From Spongiimicrobium salis (GTDB taxonomy: Bacteria; Bacteroidota; Bacteroidia; Flavobacteriales; Flavobacteriaceae): DNA of 64,000 nt. Below, piece after piece: positions 25,276 through 33,637 of this stretch. The position numbers were made by a program, and so were the translations under genes. The notes under the pieces were generated by a model. That model made no database searches. It saw only the letters and a program-made list of their open reading frames with translations, and was not told the DNA's origin. The stretch is taken from NCBI RefSeq assembly GCF_043678055.1, contig NZ_JBHEQA010000001.1, positions 1,116,001 through 1,180,000 of the forward strand, written 5' to 3'. Each line of letters begins with the position of its first letter. The first letter of the stretch is position 1.

Positions 25276-25662
25276 ATGATTTTATTGGTTCAGGTTATCG
25301 GTGCTCTTTTTGGTTTATTGGCCGTTATTTTTGGCGCTTTCGGTGCCCATGTCTTAAAAAAAACATTTACTCCGGAGCAATTACAAAGCTTTGAAACTGG
25401 TGTAAAATACCAAATGTACCACGCCCTTTTACTTTTAATGTTAAGCTATAATTTTGGCTTTACCACTCCTTTGGAAAATGCCATTAGCTATTGTTTTATC
25501 CTAGGTACTTTTCTTTTTTCCTTCAGTATTTATGGTCTTTGCCTTTCTGCTTCCAAGGGAAGAAAACTTAAATTCTTAGGTCCAATAACACCCTTAGGCG
25601 GTCTTTTTTTGGTAGTGGGTTGGGGGCTTTTGCTCTATTCCTTCATACAAGGATTCCTATAA
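25276..25662 (+). CDS. DUF423 family small membrane protein
   Basis: This is a 128-residue protein with four membrane helices. The opening GALFGLLAVIFGAFGAHVLKK is the family hallmark, and the conserved YQMYHALLLL follows at about residue 46. The C-terminal helix holds GGLFLVVGWGLLLYSF. Bacterial members (YgdD type) have no established biochemical role. The start at 25276 gives the typical N-terminus and a very short leader after the TATATTTG box. Confidence 0.88.
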   Translation: MILLVQVIGALFGLLAVIFGAFGAHVLKKTFTPEQLQSFETGVKYQMYHALLLLMLSYNFGFTTPLENAISYCFILGTFLFSFSIYGLCLSASKGRKLKFLGPITPLGGLFLVVGWGLLLYSFIQGFL

Positions 25663-25683
25663 GGTCCTATACCCGTTGGACAT

Positions 25684-27072
25684 CTATTTTTGTGTCTTTA
25701 AAAAAGCTATGGCACGATCCAAAACGGGATCTTTGTCCTTTAGGTAATCCTGTAATTCTTTCTTTACCCATATATCGGGCAGGATGCCGTATCCCACAAA
25801 TTCCCGTCCATCCGGATAGGTGTCTTTTTTGGTGCATACGCGTGCAACCCCTCCATGGGGAAGATCAAACAAAAAGGGTTGTCCCGTACTGCCAAAAGTA
25901 GCCTCTCCGATTTTTGTCATATGGGCCTGTTTGTCCGCATATATTAAAAAATCTTCTGCAGCAGAAGCAGTATTGTGTCCGATCAAAACAGCCGTAGGAA
26001 CCACCAATCTGTCTTTTTTCAGGCCTACAAGTTCTCCTTTACTGACCGTATCCGCCTCGTAGGCAAAATGATGGAATGCATTATCCCGATAGGATAGATA
26101 CGCTTTTTTTCCCCAGCTGTTGTCGAGTGTATCCGTAGCTTTGGCCCACTTGCCCCAAGCCTTAAACGAAGGGATATGCAACCTACTCTGAGATCGCGAA
26201 CCATAAAGTAAAGTGTCTTTGATGAGAAATTTTAAAATCTCTTTTCCAACATTGGAATTCCCTCCTCCGTTATATCTTAAGTCTACGATCAATTTCTTTG
26301 CCTTTTTTAATTCCTTGACCCGCTCCTGAAATTGCGAAGAAATCTTCCAATCCGAAAAAGAGTTCAATGCTACATAAGCGATGTCTTTTCCCACCCATTT
26401 TATATCTAACAATTCTCTTTTTTCAAAAGGGGGATAGACCTCTTTTTCCAGCGTTTTGGCATGGGTCAATCGCAAGGTCTTTCTTTTTCCATTGGGCAAT
26501 CGCATTTCAACTTCATAGGAAGTACCCACATAGCCTTGAAGCATTCGTTCTATGCCCCAATCTTCCAAAATATGATCGGTTGAAGAGGCAATAAAAGGGC
26601 GCACTTTTAAAGCGATGTATTCCTTCACAGGAACCCCGTTGACCTTTACAATTTCTGTTCCTAGGGGCAGTTCTTCTTTTTTACTTTCATTGACCCGGGT
26701 AATGATGGCCTTCCCTTCAATATTGGACAGGAAAATACGGTACTCCCCAAAATAGGAGGTATATATATTGTTTTGAATTTCCGATGGAAAATACACATTG
26801 GTATGCCCGTCTTTTAAGGAGGCGCAGAATTTCTGCAACAATCTATAATATTCATAATCATTGGGTGTCCGCTGTACTTCTGAAATAAGATTCTTGTACA
26901 TGGCATCCCATGCTTCCCGATCTACTTTGTTTAAGTACACAAAATTATAGTTGACTTCCTGCCAAAACTTGGAAAGCCCGTACACTTTCTCTTCTTCGGA
27001 TATCTCATTGGGAATTTGTGCAAAAAGCAAGGATGTACAAAAAAGAAATAGGGTAAGGGCAGTATTTTTCAT
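25684..27072 (-). CDS. S41 family serine peptidase, secreted
   Basis: This is a C-terminal processing (tail-specific) type protease of 462 residues. The signal peptide ends near LLFAQ (residue 19). A helical N-terminal domain and a PDZ-like region (about 100-200, with LPLGTEIVKVNGVPV) precede the S41 catalytic domain. DLRYNGGGNS at 264-273 is the conserved strand-turn, and Ser370 in NTASAAEDF is the expected nucleophile. The gene is last in a cluster with an ECF sigma factor, its anti-sigma factor and two DUF4097 proteins. It lies 28 bases after the second of these, so it is likely part of the same regulon. Confidence 0.85.
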   Translation of the reverse strand: MKNTALTLFLFCTSLLFAQIPNEISEEEKVYGLSKFWQEVNYNFVYLNKVDREAWDAMYKNLISEVQRTPNDYEYYRLLQKFCASLKDGHTNVYFPSEIQNNIYTSYFGEYRIFLSNIEGKAIITRVNESKKEELPLGTEIVKVNGVPVKEYIALKVRPFIASSTDHILEDWGIERMLQGYVGTSYEVEMRLPNGKRKTLRLTHAKTLEKEVYPPFEKRELLDIKWVGKDIAYVALNSFSDWKISSQFQERVKELKKAKKLIVDLRYNGGGNSNVGKEILKFLIKDTLLYGSRSQSRLHIPSFKAWGKWAKATDTLDNSWGKKAYLSYRDNAFHHFAYEADTVSKGELVGLKKDRLVVPTAVLIGHNTASAAEDFLIYADKQAHMTKIGEATFGSTGQPFLFDLPHGGVARVCTKKDTYPDGREFVGYGILPDIWVKKELQDYLKDKDPVLDRAIAFLKTQK

Positions 27073-27100
27073 GGGTTATACGTTTATAAGAACAATGGTT

Positions 27101-27814
27101 TTATTTGCGCAAATACATATTGCCATTGATCGTCTTTAGTTTTAGACTATTCTTGGCGTTGTCGAAATTTCCTTTCACTAGCTGTCCAACATGACGGTCG
27201 GTCGTCTTTAATTGCAAATTCTCATCGGCATAGATATCTCCGTGAATGGTTTCGGCAACCACACTAGTGTTTTTTAGTTTCACATCTATTTCTCCATTGA
27301 TCGTATTAAGGTCTAAATCACCTTGATAACGCTTGATATCGATATCCCCATTGATCAAATCAGCTTCAAAATCCCCTTCGATCAGCTCGGCGCTCAAATC
27401 CCCATTGATGCTACTTACTTTAAAATTGGCATTCTTGGGTACATAGAGAACGTAATTAAACTCATACCACTCATTGGTGTTGTAATATCTTTTTTTCTTT
27501 TTTGGATGGTTTCTGTTCCATTCCTCTTGAAATTTCTTAAAAACCGGTTCTGCTTCCGAAGTAATTACAATACTATTGCCTCTTTCATCAATATCCAATT
27601 GGTAGGCCTCTAGGAATTTTCCATCTTTGGTGGTGATATCGGCCTTAAAGTATACCGTGGATTTATCCCAGGTCTTTACTTCTATTTCCGAAGCGAACTT
27701 TACGTTCATTTCTATATATTCTCCTTTATAATCCAGGTTTTTCTCGATAACTTTTTGTGCATTGAGACCAAAACCCATAAGGCCGATGCAAAGTAATGTG
27801 AGTACATTTTTCAT
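27101..27814 (-). CDS. DUF4097-type beta-repeat protein (237 aa)
   Basis: A signal peptide ends near GLNAQK. The rest is a repetitive right-handed beta structure with recurring SINGDLSAELIEGDFEADL / INGDIDIKRYQGDLDLN / INGEIDVKL / IHGDIYAD units of about 20 residues, ending TINGNMYLRK. It closely resembles the next gene upstream in architecture and length, suggesting a tandem duplication. DUF4097 proteins are cell-envelope proteins of unknown function, often next to ECF sigma/anti-sigma pairs as here. Confidence 0.75.
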   Translation of the reverse strand: MKNVLTLLCIGLMGFGLNAQKVIEKNLDYKGEYIEMNVKFASEIEVKTWDKSTVYFKADITTKDGKFLEAYQLDIDERGNSIVITSEAEPVFKKFQEEWNRNHPKKKKRYYNTNEWYEFNYVLYVPKNANFKVSSINGDLSAELIEGDFEADLINGDIDIKRYQGDLDLNTINGEIDVKLKNTSVVAETIHGDIYADENLQLKTTDRHVGQLVKGNFDNAKNSLKLKTINGNMYLRK

Positions 27815-27833
27815 GATTGTGCTGTTTTTTTGA

Positions 27834-28586
27834 TTATTCTTTTCTCAGGTATATGGTTCCATTCACAGATTTCAATTTGATCTTTACCCCACCATTGTTA
27901 ATACTGCCTTTGACATTCTTTGTAGATATGGCCTTATATCCTTCTTTATTCGTTTTGGTCTTTAAATCAAAGTTGGTATAGATCTCTCCATTGACCGTAC
28001 CCATGGACAAGTCTGCAGGAGTATTCCCGGGCAAAGTAACATCCAAAACGCCATTCGTCGTAGCAATGGTAATGGGCGACTTTTGGTTCACCTTTACAAA
28101 TTGGATCTCTACAGCTCCATTCAAGGAATTGGCGGTAATGGGGCCGGACACATCTTTCATAGTAATCCCTCCATTCAATTGGGCACTGGCCTCTACTTCC
28201 CCTTTAAAACCGTTGACGCTGATATGACCGTTCCAACTGCTGGTAATGGATACATTTTGGTTCTCGGGCAAATAGATTTCGGCGCTTTTATTTTTCCGCA
28301 AATTTTTTACGATCAAAGTATTCCCTTCTTCAACCACATAAAAACCCACGTCTGTATTGTCCGAACCACCGGCGCCTACTAGTTTTAATCCTTTTGCCCG
28401 GTCGGGAGTACCATAGGTATTTTTTCCTTTGATCAATAATTCATTGGAATTATGGGTTTTTAATACTACGGTAGCTTTGGATTCTATCTTAACCCATTCT
28501 ATACCGCTCAATGATTTGGAGTAATCCTGTGCCTTAAGAACTGACACACAGAGTACTACTGCTAAACTAATGATAATTTGTTTCAT
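27834..28586 (-). CDS. DUF4097-type beta-repeat protein (250 aa)
   Basis: A signal peptide ends near SVLKAQ (about residue 20). A non-repetitive lead of about 85 residues is followed by beta-helix-like repeats around VNGFKGEVEASAQLNGG, NSLNGAVEIQF, TNGVLDVTLPG and VNGEIYTNF, ending SVNGTIYLRKE. The end matches the neighbouring paralogue. It starts 20 bases before the anti-sigma stop codon in the direction of transcription, so it is in the sigma operon. Possibly a secreted scaffold or sensor; no catalytic motif is seen. Confidence 0.75.
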   Translation of the reverse strand: MKQIIISLAVVLCVSVLKAQDYSKSLSGIEWVKIESKATVVLKTHNSNELLIKGKNTYGTPDRAKGLKLVGAGGSDNTDVGFYVVEEGNTLIVKNLRKNKSAEIYLPENQNVSITSSWNGHISVNGFKGEVEASAQLNGGITMKDVSGPITANSLNGAVEIQFVKVNQKSPITIATTNGVLDVTLPGNTPADLSMGTVNGEIYTNFDLKTKTNKEGYKAISTKNVKGSINNGGVKIKLKSVNGTIYLRKE

Positions 28587-28605
28587 GATTTTTCGTTTTT
28601 CGATC

Positions 28606-29400
28606 TTATATTATTTGTGGTAGTGCTTGTTGAATCTGTGTTTTGATAAACGGTTGTGTTTCTTCATTCTCTAATAATTCTTTCATAGGTTTCACCGCCT
28701 TCTTCTCTTGAAGGTTCACCAAAGTCTGAATAATCAAAATCTGTATCCCTGGATCTTTTTCAACCCCCAGAGCTTCAATAAAGGTGTTTTTTACGATTTC
28801 GGAGGTCCTGAATTGTTGCAAAGCTGTCACTGCTGTCAGACGTACATTGGTATTTTCATCATATAGCACCCGATCAGCCAATGCCTTTACGATAGCCTCA
28901 TCGGGCTCCTCAAAAGCTTCGATATACTCTACCCCCTGAATGCGTTTACTGGCCGATTTGTTTTCCATTAAAGAAAGCATTGCGGTTTGCTTAATGGCCA
29001 GATTCTCATGGGCCACTTGTGCTAAAAGCGCATTGGACTCCTGTCCTTTCTGATATTTTCCCAACAGGAAAGCGCCGATCAATAGTGCTATACTGGCCGC
29101 TACCTTGAACATATTGGCAAAACCGATACCTCTGGTTTTAGTTCCCGAATTGGGCAAAGACAGCACGGACGCATTTTTTGTCTTTTCTTCTTCCAACATC
29201 GCATAAAAATTAGTTCTTACACGATCTGGCACCTCCGCTTTCTTTTCGGTCTCAAAGGCCTGGAACAAGACCCGTAAAGCCTCCAGTTCTTTACGACATA
29301 CATCACAAGTCTCCAAATGATGTTCGACCTCGGCCCGTTCTTTTTGATCTAAAGTCTTATCCAGATATGCCGGAAGCAACTGTTGAATATGCTCTTTCAT
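28606..29400 (-). CDS. Anti-sigma factor with zinc finger and HEAT-like repeats
   Basis: The N-terminal ZAS domain has the Zn ligands His28, Cys32 and Cys35 (HLETCDVC), which clamp an ECF sigma factor. A membrane helix (about 94-115, VAASIALLIGAFLLG) follows. The periplasmic part holds HEAT/PBS-like repeats, visible in VLYDENTNVRLTAVTALQQF and LGVEKDPGIQILIIQTLVNL. The gene begins 2 bases after the sigma factor stop. Signal-dependent release of sigma is known for the family; the signal here is not apparent. Confidence 0.88.
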   Translation of the reverse strand: MKEHIQQLLPAYLDKTLDQKERAEVEHHLETCDVCRKELEALRVLFQAFETEKKAEVPDRVRTNFYAMLEEEKTKNASVLSLPNSGTKTRGIGFANMFKVAASIALLIGAFLLGKYQKGQESNALLAQVAHENLAIKQTAMLSLMENKSASKRIQGVEYIEAFEEPDEAIVKALADRVLYDENTNVRLTAVTALQQFRTSEIVKNTFIEALGVEKDPGIQILIIQTLVNLQEKKAVKPMKELLENEETQPFIKTQIQQALPQII

Positions 29401-29402
29401 TC

Positions 29403-29939
29403 TTAGATATTTTTAAAATATAGTCCTTGCAATTTTTTCAAGGCCCTGCTTACTTTTGTTTTTACAGCTCCGGGAGTGCTCCCTACAATTTCCGCCAACT
29501 CCGCGTACTTTATTTCTTGGAATCTATTTAGAACCAATAATTCCCGATCCGAATCTGGCAATGCATTCAAAGCGCGTTGCAAATGGGAATGGTCTTCATC
29601 TTCCAATACCGTTTCCTCTGTTAACTTATGGGCAACAACTTCCAAATCGGCATGCTTGTTTTTATCCCTTGAGTAATGCGTTGCCAAACTATTCCTAGCT
29701 ATGGTAAACATCCAGGAAACAAATTTTCCATTTTTATAGGACGATCGATATTTAATGATCTTGTAAAAGACATCTTGTGTAATATCCTCGCTCAAGCTTA
29801 CATCTCCAGACATCTTGTGTAAAAAATTATAGAGATGGGCATGATGTCTTTCAAAAAGAAATCGGACGGTGTCCAAATTCCCTTCTGCGACTTCCTGCAT
29901 TAATTGCTCGTCCGTTTGTTGCTTCAACCTTAGGCTCAT
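29403..29939 (-). CDS. ECF-type RNA polymerase sigma factor
   Basis: This is a 178-residue group 4 sigma factor. Region 2 covers about residues 25-90, with EDITQDVFYKIIKYRSSY and SWMFTIARNSL. Region 4 covers about 125-175, with LPDSDRELLVLNRFQEIKYA and the helix-turn-helix ELAEIVGSTPGAVKTKVSRA. It is followed directly by its membrane zinc anti-sigma factor and by two DUF4097 proteins and an S41 protease, so all five genes may form one envelope-response operon. Confidence 0.92.
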   Translation of the reverse strand: MSLRLKQQTDEQLMQEVAEGNLDTVRFLFERHHAHLYNFLHKMSGDVSLSEDITQDVFYKIIKYRSSYKNGKFVSWMFTIARNSLATHYSRDKNKHADLEVVAHKLTEETVLEDEDHSHLQRALNALPDSDRELLVLNRFQEIKYAELAEIVGSTPGAVKTKVSRALKKLQGLYFKNI

Positions 29940-30080
29940 TTTAGTTGATCTTCAGTATTATATAGTCCGAAAATTGAAAAAGGTTACAGCAAGCTAAAAA
30001 AAATAGAAATAAAAAGGCAGCAACAAACTATATTTTGCTGACAATTAGGTATTTACAATAAAAAAGAAAGAAAATAATTC

Positions 30081-30230
30081 TCAATGGCAACCACAACCAT
30101 CACTTCCACAACCCTTAGTGTTTCCTTTTTTGGAAGCGAACAAGGTTTTGGGCAAAAAGAATTTTTTAAGGAGAAAGCCTAAGGCAATTGCTAAAATCAA
30201 ATAGGCTAATATAGGTTGAATATAACTCAT
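30081..30230 (-). CDS. FeoB-associated Cys-rich membrane protein
   Basis: This is a 49-residue protein beginning MSYIQPILAYLILAIALGFL, with one membrane helix, then a basic stretch and a C-terminal metal-binding tail GCGSDGCGCH. Its ATG overlaps the FeoB stop by one base (TAATG). A longer frame upstream is just FeoB sequence in another frame, so the short form is right. Small Cys-rich partners of this kind follow feoB in many bacteria and are thought to help Fe(II) uptake, as FeoC does elsewhere. Confidence 0.85.
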   Translation of the reverse strand: MSYIQPILAYLILAIALGFLLKKFFLPKTLFASKKGNTKGCGSDGCGCH

Positions 30231-32467
30231 TACTTTATGATTTGATAGGCCGTCAATGCAACAATATAGGCAAAAAAGCTCATAAACACCAATTGGGCCA
30301 TAGGCCATTTCCAACTGTTCGTCTCCCTTTTTACGATGGCCAAGGTGCTCATACACTGCATGGCAAAAGCATAGAACAATAAAAGGGAAATCCCTGATGC
30401 CAAATTAAACAATGGTTTTTGGGTAGCAACATCTACCTCAGCGGCCATCCTACTTTTTATGGTTTCCTCCTCATCGCTACCCACACTATATATCGTGGCC
30501 AAGGTTCCTACAAAAACCTCTCTTGCCGCAAAGGAAGTAATCACGGCAATCCCTATTTTCCAGTCGTAGCCCAAGGGTTTTACCAGAGGTTCTATGGCTT
30601 TTCCGGCATAGCCAATATAGGAATGTTCCAATTTATAACTCGCGATTTCTTCACTTTCCGCTTTTTCGTAAAGCGTTGTTCTTTTCAAGGATAAGGAATC
30701 TTGAATGGCAGCTGCCGTATCTAAATGATGTTGATCGGTCATTTTTACATATAACTGCGCTTCATATTCCTTTAAAACAGTAGCGATAGCCTCCTTGTTA
30801 TAATCGGAATACCCTTGGGTTTCAATTCTATTCTTAACAATAGTTTCGGCATTTTTGAATTTGTCAGAATACCCATTGGATCCCAAGAACCATAGAATAA
30901 TGGAAATGGCCAAAATAATCCTTCCGGCCTCAAAAACAAAGGTTTTGGTTTTTTCCAATACCGTATACCCTACATTTTTCAATAAGGGCAACTTATAACT
31001 GGGCATTTCTACAACAAAAAAAGATCGGCTTTTGATTTTCAATATTTTGTTTAGCACCATGGCCGAGAAAATAGCCATTCCAAATCCCAATAAGTACAAT
31101 AACATTAGGGTTAAGGCTTGATAACTGATGCCCAGCACACTCCCTTCAGGAATGACCAAGGCGATGATAATAAGGTAAACTGGCAATCGGGCAGAACAGG
31201 TTGTAAAAGGCGTTACCAGAATCGTAATCAAGCGTTCCTTCCAATTCTCGATAGTCCGAGTAGCCATTACCGCAGGAATAGCGCAAGCTGTACCGGATAT
31301 CAAGGGAACAACACTTTTTCCACTCAACCCAAAGGGACGCATCAATCGATCCATTAAGAAAACCACGCGGCTCATATAGCCCGATTCTTCCAATAGTGCA
31401 ATGAATAAAAAGAGAAAGGCGATCTGCGGAATGAAAATAACCACACCTCCAATACCGGCCAGGATACCTTCAGCGATCAAGGTCGTTAAAATTCCTTCTG
31501 GAAGGGTGTCTTTTACCCATTCACTGACCGAAGCAAAAAAGCCATCGATGGCATCCATGGGGTAGCTACTCCAGTCATATATCGCTTGAAAAATAATCAA
31601 CAAAATGAGAAAGAAGATGACATACCCAAATACTTTGTGCATCAGAATGCGGTCTAAAGAAGCTCGAAACCCTTTAGCCGCGTTCATATCTACAGTATAC
31701 GACTCTTTCAAGGCATTATTAATGAATTGATACCGTAAAATAGTTTCTCGTTGCTGTAGTCGTTTTAATTCTCCTTTTGACTTTGTGGCAAAATCCGAAG
31801 CATCTTTTATTGTCTTTTTCTCAATGGAGGTAAAATTAACATCTTGGGTTATGACCAGCCATAACTTATAAAGATCCTCATTGGGAAAGGCGTCTTGCAA
31901 TCTTTTAAAATAGTCCGGAGCAATTCTGGAAGTATCTATATTGGGAGTCACCGACAATTCCTTATACTTCGTTATCAGTTCTTTGATCCTATCAATACCG
32001 GTTCCTTTTCGGGAACTGACCAAAGCGATTTTCGTATCTAATCTTTTCTCCAAAGCCTCAATATCCACCGAAATCCCTTTACGGGACATCCTATCGGCCA
32101 TATTGATGACCAAGATGGTCGGAATTCTTAAATCTTTGATCTGCGTGAACAGGAGAAGGTTCCGTTTGAGATTCTCCACATCCGTGATCACGACCGCGAC
32201 ATCTGGAAAATCCTTGCTCTTCCGGTTCATCAACAATTCTACCACCACACTTTCATCCAAGGAGGTCGTATTAAGGCTATAGGTTCCGGGAAGGTCAATG
32301 ATATGCGCTTTAACGCCTCTAGGAAGCTTACAGATCCCCTCCTTTTTTTCTACCGTAATTCCAGGGTAGTTCCCTACTTTTTGATTTAAACCGGTAAGCT
32401 GATTGAAAACGGAGGTCTTTCCCGTATTGGGATTTCCAATTAGGGCTACATTGATTTGCTTGCTCAT
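30230..32467 (-). CDS. feoB: FeoB ferrous iron transporter
   Basis: This is a 745-residue Fe(II) permease with an N-terminal G domain. G1 is GNPNTGKTSV (about 11-20), G3 is DLPG and G4 is NMAD. A helical regulator domain follows, then the membrane core. The two Gate motifs typical of FeoB are present (VPLISGTACAIPAVMATR and IAVITSFAAREVFVGTLAT). A charged loop of about 90 residues, rich in Glu and Lys, separates the two membrane halves. It overlaps feoA by 4 bases and the small Cys-rich gene by one, a clear translationally coupled operon. Confidence 0.93.
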   Translation of the reverse strand: MSKQINVALIGNPNTGKTSVFNQLTGLNQKVGNYPGITVEKKEGICKLPRGVKAHIIDLPGTYSLNTTSLDESVVVELLMNRKSKDFPDVAVVITDVENLKRNLLLFTQIKDLRIPTILVINMADRMSRKGISVDIEALEKRLDTKIALVSSRKGTGIDRIKELITKYKELSVTPNIDTSRIAPDYFKRLQDAFPNEDLYKLWLVITQDVNFTSIEKKTIKDASDFATKSKGELKRLQQRETILRYQFINNALKESYTVDMNAAKGFRASLDRILMHKVFGYVIFFLILLIIFQAIYDWSSYPMDAIDGFFASVSEWVKDTLPEGILTTLIAEGILAGIGGVVIFIPQIAFLFLFIALLEESGYMSRVVFLMDRLMRPFGLSGKSVVPLISGTACAIPAVMATRTIENWKERLITILVTPFTTCSARLPVYLIIIALVIPEGSVLGISYQALTLMLLYLLGFGMAIFSAMVLNKILKIKSRSFFVVEMPSYKLPLLKNVGYTVLEKTKTFVFEAGRIILAISIILWFLGSNGYSDKFKNAETIVKNRIETQGYSDYNKEAIATVLKEYEAQLYVKMTDQHHLDTAAAIQDSLSLKRTTLYEKAESEEIASYKLEHSYIGYAGKAIEPLVKPLGYDWKIGIAVITSFAAREVFVGTLATIYSVGSDEEETIKSRMAAEVDVATQKPLFNLASGISLLLFYAFAMQCMSTLAIVKRETNSWKWPMAQLVFMSFFAYIVALTAYQIIK

Positions 32468-32709
32468 AAGGATTCAGGGTCTTCTATAAGATCAAGCGCT
32501 ATCTGTTCTGCCATTGATCTTCGTATGGCAATATGCGAACCGTTTACATTAATATATATGGGATCCTTTAAGGGAGCTACTTGGACCAGTTCTACTTCGT
32601 TACCGGGCAAACATCCCATTTCCAATAATTTCAGGGGAAGAATTCCCTCAGAGAATTCTTGAATAATGCCTTTTTGTCCAGGCGCTAAGGTGGCAACGGT
32701 AACTATCAA
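32464..32709 (-). CDS. feoA: FeoA, ferrous iron transport SH3-like protein
   Basis: This is an 81-residue FeoA with the SH3-like fold. KGIIQEFSEGILPLKLLEMG and CLPGNEVELVQVAPLKDPIY are characteristic. It ends with the helix RSMAEQIALDLIED. It is the first gene of the feoA-feoB-Cys protein operon and overlaps feoB (ATGA). It modulates the FeoB G domain. Confidence 0.9.
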   Translation of the reverse strand: MIVTVATLAPGQKGIIQEFSEGILPLKLLEMGCLPGNEVELVQVAPLKDPIYINVNGSHIAIRRSMAEQIALDLIEDPESL

Positions 32710-32801
32710 TTTTTATTTAGATTGATTTTAAGTAAGGGCAAAAATAACGGAAAAATACGAATAAAAGGTGTAAAAAAATGATAAAAATGAGCGGAAAAGG
32801 C

Positions 32802-33491
32802 CTAATTTACATAGGTTGCCTTTAAAATTTTCAAATCCTCCAAAAGTTCTTTTATTTCTTCTGGATTTGTGCCGTCATAGGTTCCTCGGATTCTTCGCTC
32901 CTTATCCACCAGAATAAAATTTTCGGTATGGATCATATCAAAAGGTCCGCCATCCCCATCTGTTTTCACAGCCAAATAGGATTTCCGCGCCAACTCATAA
33001 ATATGTTTCTTATCTCCGGTAACCAGGTTCCATTTTTCATCCAACACCCCTTTTTCCATAGCATACTTTTTGAGCTGTGGTACCGAATCAATAACCGGCG
33101 TCACGGAATGGGACAACAATAAAACGTCTTCATCATCGCGAATGGCTTCCTGAATGTTCACCATATTTTCGGTCATTATAGGGCAGATAGTGGGGCAAGT
33201 GGTAAAGAAAAAATCGGCGATATAGATCTTGTCCTCATAATCTTCTTGAGTGATGGTTTTTCCATTTTGGTTGATCAGGGAAAAATCGGCAATGGTATGG
33301 TAATTTTTAACATGGGCAATGGTGGAATCTACCAATTCCGGATTGAAATCTGCCGGATGATAGATCCTTAACTTTTTTTCCGGTTGTAGCGCATTGTAAA
33401 ATAAAGTGATGATAATTCCTGATAACACTAGGAAGAATAGCGCAAAAACTTTGTATTTGGCAAAAAACGAACGCATTCTTTTTTTGCGCAA
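32802..33491 (-). CDS. SCO1/SenC family copper chaperone
   Basis: This is a thioredoxin-fold membrane-anchored protein of 229 residues. One N-terminal helix (about 13-31) is followed by the copper-binding Cys99 and Cys103 in FTTCPTICPIM and His188 in MIHTENFIL. All three ligands are present. SCO proteins deliver copper to the CuA site of cytochrome c oxidase. No oxidase gene is adjacent. The start could also be the second ATG (residue 6). Confidence 0.9.
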   Translation of the reverse strand: MRKKRMRSFFAKYKVFALFFLVLSGIIITLFYNALQPEKKLRIYHPADFNPELVDSTIAHVKNYHTIADFSLINQNGKTITQEDYEDKIYIADFFFTTCPTICPIMTENMVNIQEAIRDDEDVLLLSHSVTPVIDSVPQLKKYAMEKGVLDEKWNLVTGDKKHIYELARKSYLAVKTDGDGGPFDMIHTENFILVDKERRIRGTYDGTNPEEIKELLEDLKILKATYVN

Positions 33492-33637
33492 AGATACGGC
33501 AGCTTTGGCTGTCTTTCAACAATTGAACCCGCTTTGCCCCTAAAAAATTCTTAAAATGAGCGGGGCTACCCCAGTTTCTTTTTTTAAGATCGTGTAAAGC
33601 CTTACTTTTGATCGGTTTAAAATTCAAACACGCATTA

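Noticed and set aside
30231..30356. Longer form of the FeoB-associated Cys protein starting at 30356
   Set aside because: The extra 42 codons are FeoB sequence read in another frame; the TAATG overlap defines the real start.
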